A stretch of DNA of 16,484 nt from assembly GCA_964419225.1 (NCBI GenBank), contig CAYQPF010000108.1:1-16484 (forward strand), in the 5' to 3' direction. The notes under the pieces are model-generated. The model had not been told where the DNA came from. It did not search any database and saw only the letters and a program-made list of their open reading frames with translations. A program made the translations under genes and the position numbers. Below are positions 1-7,109 of the stretch, one piece after another (positions within the stretch are counted from its first letter, which is position 1; every line of letters begins with the position of its first letter). The stretch is from CAYQPF01 sp964419225 (GTDB lineage: Bacteria > Cloacimonadota > Cloacimonadia > Cloacimonadales > CAYQPF01).

Positions 1-400
1 TAACTTGCTTTCCGGCGAAGTTGATTGGAAAAAGGATGTCAAAGACACACGTCAGGTTCAGTGTATTATTAACTGTGAAGGTTGTCTGTGGGCTTGTCAT
101 TCTAAAGATGATACTTCCTTTGCTATCTTTATTATAAAAATAGATTCCATCATAGTCCAATGTGCAATCTGAAGAGAACTGGGTTACAAAGCTGTTGGCA
201 TCAATAGCTGCGGTATATGTGTTCCCATTTTTGATGGAGCTGTAAATCAAGGTTGTGTTTTGAATGACAAAACTGTTTATAACACGTTCGGTATTGCTTT
301 TGCTTGTTTGTACGATGGTCATGAAGCTTGCGTAGGTCAGAACGAGAGAAAGTATCATCGACGTTATCAACACAATGACAGCAGTTTTTATGTAAACCAT
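1..400 (-). CDS. Pilin-like or secreted protein of the Tad locus (3' end outside window)
   Basis: The frame is open for 133 codons from an ATG at 400 to the window edge, with no stop. The start is supported by an AAAGGAGT ribosome binding site on the minus strand. The product begins MVYIKTAVIVLITSMILSL, a single N-terminal hydrophobic helix (about residues 5-25). A polar region rich in Ser, Thr, Asn and Asp follows, typical of a TadE-like minor pilin or other exported protein. It lacks the GEG-x-x-D cleavage motif seen in the pilin and the TadE-like protein, so processing by the prepilin peptidase is doubtful. It has the same orientation as the Tad operon but is separated from it by a plus-strand winged-helix gene, so it probably has its own promoter. 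No family is recognised. The gene call is firm; the function is inferred from location and topology only. Confidence 0.7.
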   Translation of the reverse strand, partial: MVYIKTAVIVLITSMILSLVLTYASFMTIVQTSKSNTERVINSFVIQNTTLIYSSIKNGNTYTAAIDANSFVTQFSSDCTLDYDGIYFYNKDSKGSIIFRMTSPQTTFTVNNTLNLTCVFDILFPINFAGKQV

Positions 401-419
401 GAGAACTCCTTTCTTTTTA

Positions 420-448
420 TTGAGTGATAGAAGTAATTAGGGTATACT
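420..448 (+). promoter_or_regulatory. Candidate sigma-A promoter for the winged-helix gene
   Basis: TTGAGT at 420-425 and TATACT at 443-448 are separated by 17 bp, close to the vegetative consensus. Transcription would start near 455 and leave a leader of about 70 nt before the ATG at 527. It lies in the 126-bp divergent region shared with the minus-strand pilin-like gene. Called by eye only. Confidence 0.4.
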
Positions 449-475
449 GATAAAAATACGCATCCTTGATTCCAA

Positions 476-498
476 TTGCATATTAGCAAAGATTGCAA
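476..498. promoter_or_regulatory. Inverted repeat in the divergent intergenic region, possible operator
   Basis: TTGCA (476-480) and TGCAA (494-498) form a dyad with 13 bp between the arms. The GCAAA word also recurs directly at 486-490 and 495-499. The site lies between two divergent genes and just upstream of the winged-helix gene, where an autoregulatory operator would be expected. The arms are short, so this is only a candidate. Confidence 0.25.
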
Positions 499-526
499 AT
501 TTCTTAGATTTTTATGAGGTAAGCAT

Positions 527-988
527 ATGTTCGAAGATTTTATAAAAGAAAAACAAGTTCCGGATGGCCTTTTTGAACCAGAAATGTTAAGGAAAATGAA
601 ATTTCATTATGAATTATTATGCTTTGTGAAAAAGTTTGAACGTGACGATGGTATTTGCTATATAAGTCAGATGAAAATTGCTGATCAAATGAATTGTTCG
701 CATGCATTAGTTAATCAAACCATTAAGAAATTGCATCAATCAGATAATATGATTGAGAAAGTTGATGCAGGAAGATATATTGTACATCAAACAGATGTTC
801 TAAATTATGGAGTATTTCGCAATTTTTTATCTTTCATGGTGTTTGCTCATCAAATCCCAGAATTTATACATATGAAGATATCTGAAAAGGCTGAAATTAT
901 GGGTCTTCCTGACAAAGAAATTTCTAGAATTTATGGCTGGTTAAATATGTGTATTGGGTCAAGTCGTGAGGAATCAGGCAATCCGTAA
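527..988 (+). CDS. Winged-helix DNA-binding protein inserted in the Tad locus
   Basis: A 153-codon gene with an ATG start preceded by GAGG at a normal distance. Residues about 46-69 (ISQMKIADQMNCSHALVNQT) look like a helix-turn-helix, followed by a short wing ending in GRYIVHQ at about 82-88, as in MarR-like or related winged-helix folds. The C-terminal half is helical with no recognised domain. No signal peptide or membrane helix is seen. It is the only plus-strand gene within the otherwise minus-strand pilus cluster. It converges with the tadE-like gene (28 bp between stop codons) and diverges from the pilin-like gene at 400. This placement suggests a local transcription regulator of the divergent gene or of itself. 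The family is not recognised with certainty; it could also be a remnant of an inserted element. Confidence 0.75.
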   Translation: MFEDFIKEKQVPDGLFEPEMLRKMKFHYELLCFVKKFERDDGICYISQMKIADQMNCSHALVNQTIKKLHQSDNMIEKVDAGRYIVHQTDVLNYGVFRNFLSFMVFAHQIPEFIHMKISEKAEIMGLPDKEISRIYGWLNMCIGSSREESGNP

Positions 989-1016
989 CCGCAACCTTTA
1001 ATGTACGAACGTCTCG

Positions 1017-1436
1017 CTATTTCCAATATTTCTGCGATAACCCGCTATACTTTGCAACAAGAGTGATAGGTATTTTAATCACTCCAAATCCCTTTACATA
1101 AGTCTTATAGGTCAGCGTTACTGTAATGGTATCGCCGTACTGGACAGTTTTAGCAGAGGCATTAAAGTAAGTGGCTTGCCAGGCAATAGTCGGGGGCAAT
1201 CCAGTTTCAGCTATTAGTTCAGAATATCGAGTCGTTACTTCTCCGGTTGTCTTGCCATAAGCTGTAGCAGAAACTATCATTTCCTTCGCAAAGTAATCCA
1301 TGTCCTGTTTGATGGTTAAAAACGTGAAAACATTAAGCGTTAATACCAGAAGCATCATTGAAACAAGGACGGACACGACAACATCGATGTATCCTTCGCC
1401 ACGCCTCGATCTGATTATATTTTCTATTTTCATCAT
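1017..1436 (-). CDS. TadE-like pseudopilin (DUF4320-type)
   Basis: A 139-codon gene whose ATG overlaps the stop of the upstream tadC-like gene by 4 bases (ATGA), showing translational coupling. The N-terminus has basic residues followed by RRGEGYID (residues 11-18) and a hydrophobic helix (about 19-42). This is the layout of class III prepilins cut by TadV after the first Gly, with an acidic residue at +5. The same motif occurs in the Flp pilin of this locus. The remaining hundred residues form an extracytoplasmic beta-rich domain without a known active site. TadE/TadF proteins are minor pilins needed for assembly of Flp fibres. Its length and position after TadC fit the clostridial TadE-like/DUF4320 group. 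It ends with TAG, so UAG is a normal stop in this organism. Confidence 0.8.
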   Translation of the reverse strand: MMKIENIIRSRRGEGYIDVVVSVLVSMMLLVLTLNVFTFLTIKQDMDYFAKEMIVSATAYGKTTGEVTTRYSELIAETGLPPTIAWQATYFNASAKTVQYGDTITVTLTYKTYVKGFGVIKIPITLVAKYSGLSQKYWK

Positions 1437-2302
1437 CCGAACATCGCCCCCATCGAGGTCATAATTTGCGAGATTATAACAACCAAATATACAGATGTAA
1501 AACAGAACAATAAAACCATGGATAAACGTTTCACCTTAGCGGGAACTTTTTGAGCTTGACCTTTAAGTAGCTGCCTTTGAATATCAGCAAATTTAAGAGA
1601 TAGCGATGCCCAGTAAATGGCAGTATTATCTCCGCGCAATACGCTTATTAGCCCGCGTACCACATCAGATAACATTGCACTTCCAACACGGCTTTCAAGC
1701 CTGGTAAGCGCAGATTCATAATTTCCAGAACGCATGTCCGCAACAGTAATGGATAATTCATGCTTTAGTTCTACCCCTGCATTTTCGCGATAGGCATCGA
1801 AGATTTCTAATACATCTCGATTGTGAGAAAGGGTTTTTTCAATCGTAAAAACAAGCCGTGGCAGTTCAAATTCAATCGCGGATCTTCTTATCCTTATTCT
1901 TTCCTGAATTCCTTTGTATTCTTTGAAATAGATTGCAAAGGCAAGTGCTATCACTAAAGGTGAAATAATCGGAAAAACAAGGAATATGGGAATTACAAGT
2001 AATCCACATAGACCTGATTTAATTATGGCGTTAGCAGTATGTAATTCCGGGGTGATATTCAAATTAGCGGTTTGTAAATCAGAAAGCAGCTGCATGCGTT
2101 TATACTCATTGATCCAGATTTTCTTGGATATCCATATAGCAAAGTCCCTGAGCCATAGATCAATGGTTGAGGTTTTCTTTTTTTGCCTTTTGGATAGATT
2201 GCTAACTGCTTTGCGTGTTTTAATATAGGGTATCCTAAAAAAGTCGGAAATTATAAGAAATACTCCGATGCCAATAAGAATGCCAATTAAAGTTTGTATC
2301 AT
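1433..2302 (-). CDS. tadC: TadC-like inner membrane platform protein (T2SSF fold)
   Basis: 289 residues with an N-terminal membrane helix (about 3-20), a cytoplasmic stretch rich in Lys and Arg, a hydrophobic block near 105-145, the helical T2SSF core (about 150-240) and a C-terminal membrane helix (about 262-285). This is the layout of GspF/TadC proteins, which anchor the motor ATPase to the membrane during pilus assembly. The motif ELPRLVFTIEKTL and the later ALTRLESRVGSAMLSDVVRG are typical of the family helix pairs. The gene starts 5 bp after the tadB-like stop and overlaps the tadE-like start by 4 bp, so it is inside one operon. TadB and TadC are paralogues; the assignment of this one as TadC rests on gene order (A-B-C) and is good but not proved. 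Confidence 0.82.
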   Translation of the reverse strand: MIQTLIGILIGIGVFLIISDFFRIPYIKTRKAVSNLSKRQKKKTSTIDLWLRDFAIWISKKIWINEYKRMQLLSDLQTANLNITPELHTANAIIKSGLCGLLVIPIFLVFPIISPLVIALAFAIYFKEYKGIQERIRIRRSAIEFELPRLVFTIEKTLSHNRDVLEIFDAYRENAGVELKHELSITVADMRSGNYESALTRLESRVGSAMLSDVVRGLISVLRGDNTAIYWASLSLKFADIQRQLLKGQAQKVPAKVKRLSMVLLFCFTSVYLVVIISQIMTSMGAMFG

Positions 2303-2307
2303 AATCG

Positions 2308-3234
2308 CTACCTCCTGTATTCAATAGGTTTCGTATATTTCATCATCAATAACCCTGTAATAAGGATGATTGCAGCTGACAGTGCAAGGACAAATTTACC
2401 TGGCAGAGTATACATCAGTGTGCCAAACCATGATTTGTTGAGCATATACAATAGCGGGATGTTGCCAACAACCAGAGCCACCATCATGAAATACTCTTTG
2501 CGGGGGTCATACAGCATTGTTTTCAGCTCATTATTAACCATTCGTACATCAGATAATTTTATTACAACAGGTAATAATGTATCTTTAAGAGTCCGATCAT
2601 TCTGGCATTGAATAAGTGTATCAACCCATTCGTTAAAAATTGGATTGTCTATTTTTCCCTTTAGTTTTTGCAATGCGTGCTTTATATCAGAACTGATTGC
2701 CGTTGCATCGCCAAGAAAGGATTTGAATATCTCGTTGATTGGTGGTTTCAGATAGTCGATGTTTTCCTTGACCGCAGATAAAATATCATCGCTCCTTATA
2801 TATGAGGTGGTTATAATCGATAACGCTGTTTCCATTTCAGCCTCTATGTGCTTCCCATAATAGCCGATTGTGGTTTTGGCATAAATAAATGGAATTAATG
2901 AAAGAGTGATGGCAAGGATGGGAACCAGAAACATATTATCAATAAAAACGCCAACCATTCCGCCACAGATAAACAGCATCAGAGAGACGGCACAGACCGT
3001 TGCAAATTTTTTTCCCTTCCCAGTCGCAATAAGTGCATCCTTAATGTGTTTGAGTTCAATTGAGATTTTACGGCTTTTCTTTTTACCTTGTGCAATTCTT
3101 ACCTTTTCCCTTAGCGTTTGTCTTGGAGATAGGATTTTCAACATATCGTCTGTAATTCTTTCTGGCGTCAAGTCAAACAAAAGCATGATAGCTACTATGA
3201 AAAGCAGTGATGTAATGAGTGGGAAAATAATCAT
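2308..3234 (-). CDS. tadB: TadB-like inner membrane platform protein (T2SSF fold)
   Basis: 308 residues. An N-terminal membrane helix (2-20) is followed by a basic cytoplasmic linker, a hydrophobic pair at about 77-115, the helical T2SSF domain (about 125-230), and two C-terminal helices (about 245-265 and 275-298). TadB pairs with TadC to form the membrane platform that couples ATP hydrolysis by TadA to pilin addition. The ATG overlaps the TGA of tadA by 4 bp (ATGA), and tadC follows after 5 bp, so translation is tightly coupled. Length and topology are normal for the family and no damage is seen. Confidence 0.83.
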   Translation of the reverse strand: MIIFPLITSLLFIVAIMLLFDLTPERITDDMLKILSPRQTLREKVRIAQGKKKSRKISIELKHIKDALIATGKGKKFATVCAVSLMLFICGGMVGVFIDNMFLVPILAITLSLIPFIYAKTTIGYYGKHIEAEMETALSIITTSYIRSDDILSAVKENIDYLKPPINEIFKSFLGDATAISSDIKHALQKLKGKIDNPIFNEWVDTLIQCQNDRTLKDTLLPVVIKLSDVRMVNNELKTMLYDPRKEYFMMVALVVGNIPLLYMLNKSWFGTLMYTLPGKFVLALSAAIILITGLLMMKYTKPIEYRR

Positions 3235-4042
3235 TTTTTTTCACCGTCCTTTTTTATAAATTGTTGTAATTCACTTTGTGGAACACCATATTGCATGAGC
3301 TTTCGCTTCAGGTTCTCTGACATCATTTCTGGTTTCTCAAAATACCCTTTAATCGCAAACCCATCGCCATCCAAGGTGTTTTCTGTAATGTTATAGCGAT
3401 ATAGGATATGGTACAATCGTTCTCCGTTTGGCAGAATTTCACATTCTGAGATATCCATGATCTTACGTGCATTGTTTTCCAGTTTATGAGTATAAACAAC
3501 CAGTGGGAATGCCTGTCCTGCTTGCATAAGGCTTGTACTAAATTCAATAGGGAATCGCTTTTGGCAAAGGAGCGCAATCCTCATGTGCGCGGCATCCCCG
3601 GCAAAAGAATGAACGGTACTTACAACCGTATGCCCGGTAAGAGAACTTTCCACCGCCGAGTATCCTTCGACATCCCTCATTTCACCAATCGCGATAATGT
3701 CCGGATTAAACCGTAACGATGCAATAACCAGTTGTTCCTGGTTGATGTCATATGCCGGATTATCCGATGGGCGGGATAAGGTATGAACCACGTTGTTTAT
3801 GGTTTTCCCATTTTCTTCTCGGACAAGGGATAACTCCCGGGATCCGCTTTCAATCGTGAAGATTCGCTTGTTGTTCGGGATGCTTCCAAGAAGGCTGTTA
3901 AGAAGTGTGGTTTTACCAGAGGATGTGGCACCTGCAATTACTGTGGATACTCCATACCGGATGCACATGGTAAGAAAGGCTAGCATCTCTTCTGTTGCAA
4001 AGCCTGACCGTATCAGCTAATTCCGGGTTATTCGCTGGGGAT
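3231..4042 (-). CDS. tadA: TadA/CpaF motor ATPase, C-terminal catalytic part (gene broken by gap and in-frame TAG)
   Basis: This is the 3' part of one tadA gene whose 5' part lies at 4053-4558. It carries the RecA-like motor domain: Walker A GATSSGKTT, Walker B IIAIGEMRD, and the family hallmark SSLTGHTVVSTVHS. The product powers Flp pilus assembly as a hexameric secretion ATPase on TadB/TadC. An ATG at 3986 gives 251 residues but has no good ribosome binding site and lies inside conserved sequence, so it is not the true start. Upstream of it the same frame reads LIRSGFATEE, then TAG at 4019-4017, then PQRITRN up to the ten Ns. If the gap is closed on the shared GGAT, the whole gene is 438 codons including the stop, normal for the family, with the TAG at codon 176. 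The stop codon may be a true mutation or an error near the contig join. Confidence 0.85.
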
Positions 4043-4052
4043 NNNNNNNNNN
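4043..4052. other. Assembly gap of ten Ns inside tadA, probably artificial
   Basis: Ten Ns join two contig ends. Both flanks carry GGAT (4039-4042 and 4053-4056) in direct orientation. Removing the Ns and one GGAT (14 positions) joins the protein as VHP-QRITRN with the frame intact on both sides, which matches the usual TadA order of Arg-Val-His-Pro, linker, then the helix before Walker A. The gap is therefore probably an overlap that the assembler did not merge. Confidence 0.9.
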
Positions 4053-4558
4053 GGATGCACCAATCTTATTGAAACTGCAATCCCAAGGTCTTCATCCACA
4101 ATCGGTTCTTTAAGAGCTGTAATTCTTGTATTGTTCGGAAGGTGTCCTTGAGACATCGGAGTTGCATTGTCAATAATCATGCCACTCTGATGCAAGAGCC
4201 TCTTAACAATATCCACGGAATGCTGTGGGGAGTGAAAGTGCTCTTTGGTTTTTATAATGCTTCCATCAAGAAAGGTCAGCGCAATGTCGTTCCAGCTATT
4301 TACATTGATTTCCTCTAAATCTGGCGACCCAAGGAATGGTGTCAGTACGGAATACTCGACCATCTCGCAATAGAGCTTATCGATAAGGCCTTGTGTGGAA
4401 ACCCCCTCTACCTCATATTCCTTATCCCTTAAATATTTCTCAATATAAGATTTTAGTTGGGATAATTTCTCTTTGTCTGTCAGTGCTGCAGCATAGGTCT
4501 GTGAAATATATTCCTGTACTGCCCTTAAGAGCAACCAGAATTCCATTACTTGAATCAT
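4053..4558 (-). CDS. tadA: TadA/CpaF motor ATPase, N-terminal part (truncated at the assembly gap)
   Basis: The N-terminal 168 residues of the pilus motor ATPase. They begin MIQVMEFWLLLRAVQEYISQ, pass through the helical N-terminal domain, and enter the conserved nucleotide-binding PAS-like region with LEEINVNSWNDI, LHQSGMIIDNATP and GIAVSIRLVHP. The ATG follows the tadZ-like stop by 3 bp and has an AAGGTGG ribosome binding site inside the upstream gene. The frame runs into the ten Ns after VHP; beyond the Ns this frame as printed reads only IPSE then stop, because the N count is not the true length. It forms one gene with the C-terminal part at 3231-4042. The next in-frame problem after joining is a TAG at codon 176. 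Confidence 0.87.
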
Positions 4559-4561
4559 CTT

Positions 4562-5293
4562 TTATCCCACCTTGTCTGTAATTGCATGAAGTACGGCATT
4601 GTATTTCTTATTAGAAACTCCGTCTAAAAGCTTCCCATCAAGCATTTGCCGCTTTATCTCCCGGCAATAAGGGAGTACGAACTGTACTTCTCTAAAATAC
4701 ACTTTGGCTTCATCGACAGGGAGGAACAGAGCATTATCAATAATCTGTAATCCTTGGATGAGTTCTTTACAATGGTATTTGGGATCCATATAAAGAGGAA
4801 GCTGGGAGGAATAAAAGCTCATGCTTTTTAGATCCGGGGTTGCAAGACGGATGACAGTATCGGATTGACTTATGGCGGCCATTGATAAGACATTATCGGA
4901 ATCACTGGTGCAGTCCACAATCACATAATCTGAAATGCTTCTCATTAGTGTTAGTAATAAAATTGCTTTTATTTCATCAAATCTAGGGTAAGTGTATTTA
5001 TTCTCTCCGTCTTTAAACCCGAGGAACCCGAGATTGGCTTTTTCTTTTACTGAAACGATGCTTTTTAGTAATTCCGTTTGGGTAACATCTGTTTTTGAAA
5101 GCGTAATGCCAATCGAATGCAGGTCGTCTGATTTGTAATTTGGAAACAGTATAGGGAGCGTAGGCGTTACGGTGTCCGTGTGCAGAACCAGCACACTTTT
5201 ACTGTAATGTTTATAAATACTGAGAGCCAGCTTTACTGCAAATGAAGTCTTACCAGAGTTTGGGCTTCCCCAGATAGTAATTATTTTACTCAT
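4562..5293 (-). CDS. tadZ: TadZ/CpaE-like ParA/MinD-type ATPase
   Basis: 243 residues from the ATG at 5293, chosen because an AAAGGAGG site precedes it and the product then begins MSKIITIWGSPNSGKT, placing the P-loop (GSPNSGKT, residues 9-16) near the N-terminus as in the family. An upstream extension to 5380 is open but lies inside cpaB and is not expected. The ATG overlaps the cpaB stop by 8 bp. The P-loop lacks the signature Lys of true ParA proteins. A Walker B-like strand reads YVIVDCTSDSD. TadZ/CpaE proteins are cytoplasmic and place the pilus machine or recruit it to a cell site. No receiver domain is fused, which fits the clostridial form. Confidence 0.78.
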   Translation of the reverse strand: MSKIITIWGSPNSGKTSFAVKLALSIYKHYSKSVLVLHTDTVTPTLPILFPNYKSDDLHSIGITLSKTDVTQTELLKSIVSVKEKANLGFLGFKDGENKYTYPRFDEIKAILLLTLMRSISDYVIVDCTSDSDNVLSMAAISQSDTVIRLATPDLKSMSFYSSQLPLYMDPKYHCKELIQGLQIIDNALFLPVDEAKVYFREVQFVLPYCREIKRQMLDGKLLDGVSNKKYNAVLHAITDKVG

Positions 5294-5993
5294 TAGCGAA
5301 AACCTCCTTTTGCAACTCCAAAAATTTGTTTGCTGTAGCTTCATCTCCGCGAAATACGAGCACGATATAAAGATTGCCATTTGCCTGTGCTAAAAGCTTT
5401 GCCTGTGTTGTATTTACGAGCAAGGTTACCGTGCTTGGAAGCTCAACTGTTTCATCTTCATTAGAGATCTGATCGTTTCTATCATTCCCGGCTGCAGTGG
5501 TTGTAGTGATGACCTTCACCCATTTGAGTTCCGGCGGGATGATTGTGTTTTTGGCTGCATCATCTGTCAAAACAATTACACTTATAATATCCCCATTTTG
5601 AAGCTTGCCGGAAAGTCCTCCTGCAAAGCTCGGGATTGCAATACTCATGGCAAGTTCGTTGCCGTCAAGCGTTCGAAAGATATCGTCGGAGTTATCTGCT
5701 GTTTCCTTGATTTTTGCTGGCAGGATATAATCCTCGGCTTTAAGATCACATGCTGCGTATTTGCCAATAACTGCTTTTGTGTCTTTTATAATATCAGCCG
5801 GTAGATTAAATCCTCCGACTGTAACCATTTCCACATCCTTGTCTGTTATCTGATGCCCTTTGGGAACATCTGTTACCACTCGGACAATATCTGTTTTTGA
5901 TTCTGACAGTTTATTGACAATCGGTGCTACCCCGAACATGACTGCGACAGCAAGGATCATACAAAATATCCCTAGAATCGTTCTGTTTCTCAT
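5286..5993 (-). CDS. cpaB: CpaB/RcpC-type SAF domain pilus assembly protein
   Basis: 235 residues with an N-terminal membrane helix (about 5-25) and an extracytoplasmic SAF domain (about 38-100). The SAF part has the family pattern of VPKGHQITDKDVEMVTV followed by IGKYAACDLKAEDYI. A beta-rich C-terminal part ends in LVNTTQAKLLAQANGNLYIVL, typical of CpaB. In Gram-negative bacteria CpaB works with the secretin; here no secretin gene is seen, as is usual in monoderms, so a role at the cell wall in fibre assembly is inferred. An AGAAAGGATG ribosome binding site precedes the ATG. An intrinsic terminator lies about 30 bp upstream, so either this gene has its own promoter or it is expressed by read-through. 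Confidence 0.85.
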   Translation of the reverse strand: MRNRTILGIFCMILAVAVMFGVAPIVNKLSESKTDIVRVVTDVPKGHQITDKDVEMVTVGGFNLPADIIKDTKAVIGKYAACDLKAEDYILPAKIKETADNSDDIFRTLDGNELAMSIAIPSFAGGLSGKLQNGDIISVIVLTDDAAKNTIIPPELKWVKVITTTTAAGNDRNDQISNEDETVELPSTVTLLVNTTQAKLLAQANGNLYIVLVFRGDEATANKFLELQKEVFANE

Positions 5994-6024
5994 TTTTTAA
6001 CCCATCCTTTCTGATTTCAGGTAT

Positions 6025-6058
6025 AAAAAAATAGACCACGAATGAACGTAAGTCTATT
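6025..6058 (-). terminator. Intrinsic terminator between the blaI-like gene and cpaB
   Basis: On the minus strand AATAGAC and GTCTATT form a 7-bp stem (arms 6052-6058 and 6030-6036), extended inside by ACG/CGT, and a run of seven Ts follows (As at 6025-6031 on the plus strand). It lies 42 bp past the stop of the repressor gene and 31 bp before the cpaB start. Confidence 0.75.
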
Positions 6059-6099
6059 AGTTTTTGAGGTTTGCTATTCTATCGGGTTTATTTAAAATC

Positions 6100-6462
6100 T
6101 TAGAGCAGTTTCTTTACAACTTTCTTCTCTTGTGGAGTTAAATAATTGCCAGAAGCAATTGCAGCAACAAGGGCTGATGCATCCCCACTATACACTTGAT
6201 AAATAAAGGATTTCGTATACATTTTTACTGCATCTTCTTTTGAGATAAGTGGGGAATATAAAAATGCATACCCAGCGGCATTCGTACTTAGAATTTTTTT
6301 CGATACCAATCTCGCAACCATTGTTTGAATGGTCGTTCTTGCCCATGGAGTGTAGTCGAGGGCCTTTACGATGTCTCCCATTGTTATTGGAGATTTGCTC
6401 CAAATGACTTGTAGAATAAGCCACTCGGAATCGGATATTTTGACCTCGTTTTGCTGATACAT
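6100..6462 (-). CDS. BlaI/MecI/CopY-family transcriptional repressor
   Basis: 120 residues, the usual length of the Penicillinase_R family. The winged helix covers about residues 8-70 (SDSEWLILQVIW, then TTIQTMVARLVSKKIL, then the wing ending GYAFLYSPLIS). The helical dimerisation tail is FIYQVYSGDASALVAAI. A strong AGAGGAGG site precedes the ATG. BlaI proteins repress promoters as dimers and are usually relieved by proteolysis by a BlaR1/MecR1 (M56) sensor protease. No such gene is present in this window; the gene instead sits between the prepilin peptidase and cpaB. A role in control of the Tad locus is inferred from location alone. It is followed by an intrinsic terminator, so it may be a separate transcript. 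Confidence 0.88.
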   Translation of the reverse strand: MYQQNEVKISDSEWLILQVIWSKSPITMGDIVKALDYTPWARTTIQTMVARLVSKKILSTNAAGYAFLYSPLISKEDAVKMYTKSFIYQVYSGDASALVAAIASGNYLTPQEKKVVKKLL

Positions 6463-6536
6463 AGTTTACCCTCCTCTAAAATATTTATCAATGTCGATAT
6501 TCTATCATGTATAAAATTCTACTACAATATTAACTT

Positions 6537-6962
6537 TTAGACTAAGTAAGCGACCATACACCCTATGCTAAGGTACGGTACAAGTGCGAACGGTTCTTTG
6601 TATCGATCTTTTAAAAGTTTTTTGAATACCAGATTGCACAGAACGGCTAGTAGTAACCCAAGTATAATGAATATCAGCCCTTTTTGAAGCCCTAGAAGAA
6701 AAGCGCATGCAGCTGTTAACTTAATATCCGCACCACCAATCCCTTTTGGCTCGAATAGCGCAATGCCAAACATTGGGATTGTTATAATAGCAGCACTGAG
6801 GAACATCTCTGGAAGATTAGAAAAGGGAATCCCAATCAATGCCACTTCTCCAATTAAAAGGGAGAAAATATCTTTAACCTCGTGAGTTTTAATATCACTT
6901 GCGGAAGCACCCAGTAGCAAGGAGAAAAGTAGCAGACCTTTAATAAATAGTATATCAATCAA
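6537..6962 (-). CDS. tadV: TadV/CpaA-type prepilin peptidase (peptidase A24)
   Basis: 141 residues, nearly all hydrophobic, with about five to six membrane helices. The two catalytic aspartates of the A24 family are visible: Asp23 in ASDIKTHEVKD and Asp79 in GIGGADIKL, the usual G-x-G-D-like motif. The enzyme cuts the leader from Flp pilin and TadE-like proteins at the cytoplasmic face. It lacks the N-methylation domain of large prepilin peptidases, as expected for CpaA/TadV. The start is TTG at 6962: AGAAGGAG lies 8 bp upstream and no in-frame ATG fits. The pilin gene lies upstream, behind a terminator. Confidence 0.86.
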   Translation of the reverse strand: MIDILFIKGLLLFSLLLGASASDIKTHEVKDIFSLLIGEVALIGIPFSNLPEMFLSAAIITIPMFGIALFEPKGIGGADIKLTAACAFLLGLQKGLIFIILGLLLAVLCNLVFKKLLKDRYKEPFALVPYLSIGCMVAYLV

Positions 6963-7049
6963 TTGTTTTACTCCTTCTTCATAGAATCCCTCAAAGGTCT
7001 ATGTCGGGTTTATGCGTAAGTGTATCTCTTCTATATACGTATTGTTTAG

Positions 7050-7091
7050 ATAAAATAATAGCGAAGCAACCCTTTACAATTACTTCGCTAT
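7050..7091 (-). terminator. Intrinsic terminator after the Flp pilin gene
   Basis: TAGCGAAG (7059-7066) and CTTCGCTA (7083-7090) form a perfect 8-bp stem, extended by one pair, with a 16-nt loop. On the minus strand TTATTTTAT follows. It lies about 19 bp past the pilin stop codon. Such a site would let abundant pilin mRNA be made apart from the low-level assembly genes. Confidence 0.65.
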
Positions 7092-7109
7092 AATTCTTAC
7101 TTGCACTGA

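Noticed and set aside
1986..3259. Plus-strand frames antisense to the tadB and tadC genes
   Set aside because: They are shadows of well-supported membrane platform genes; no start signals, and no family pattern in the products.
3323..3577. Minus-strand frame of 84 codons inside tadA
   Set aside because: It lies wholly within the conserved motor ATPase in another frame and has no ribosome binding site.
6188..6424. Minus-strand frame of 78 codons inside the BlaI-like gene
   Set aside because: An alternate frame of a clear family member, without its own start site.
6463..6536. TGTA-N11-TACA near the BlaI-like gene start as a BlaI operator
   Set aside because: The arms are only four bases long and point the opposite way to the classical TACA-N2-TGTA operator.
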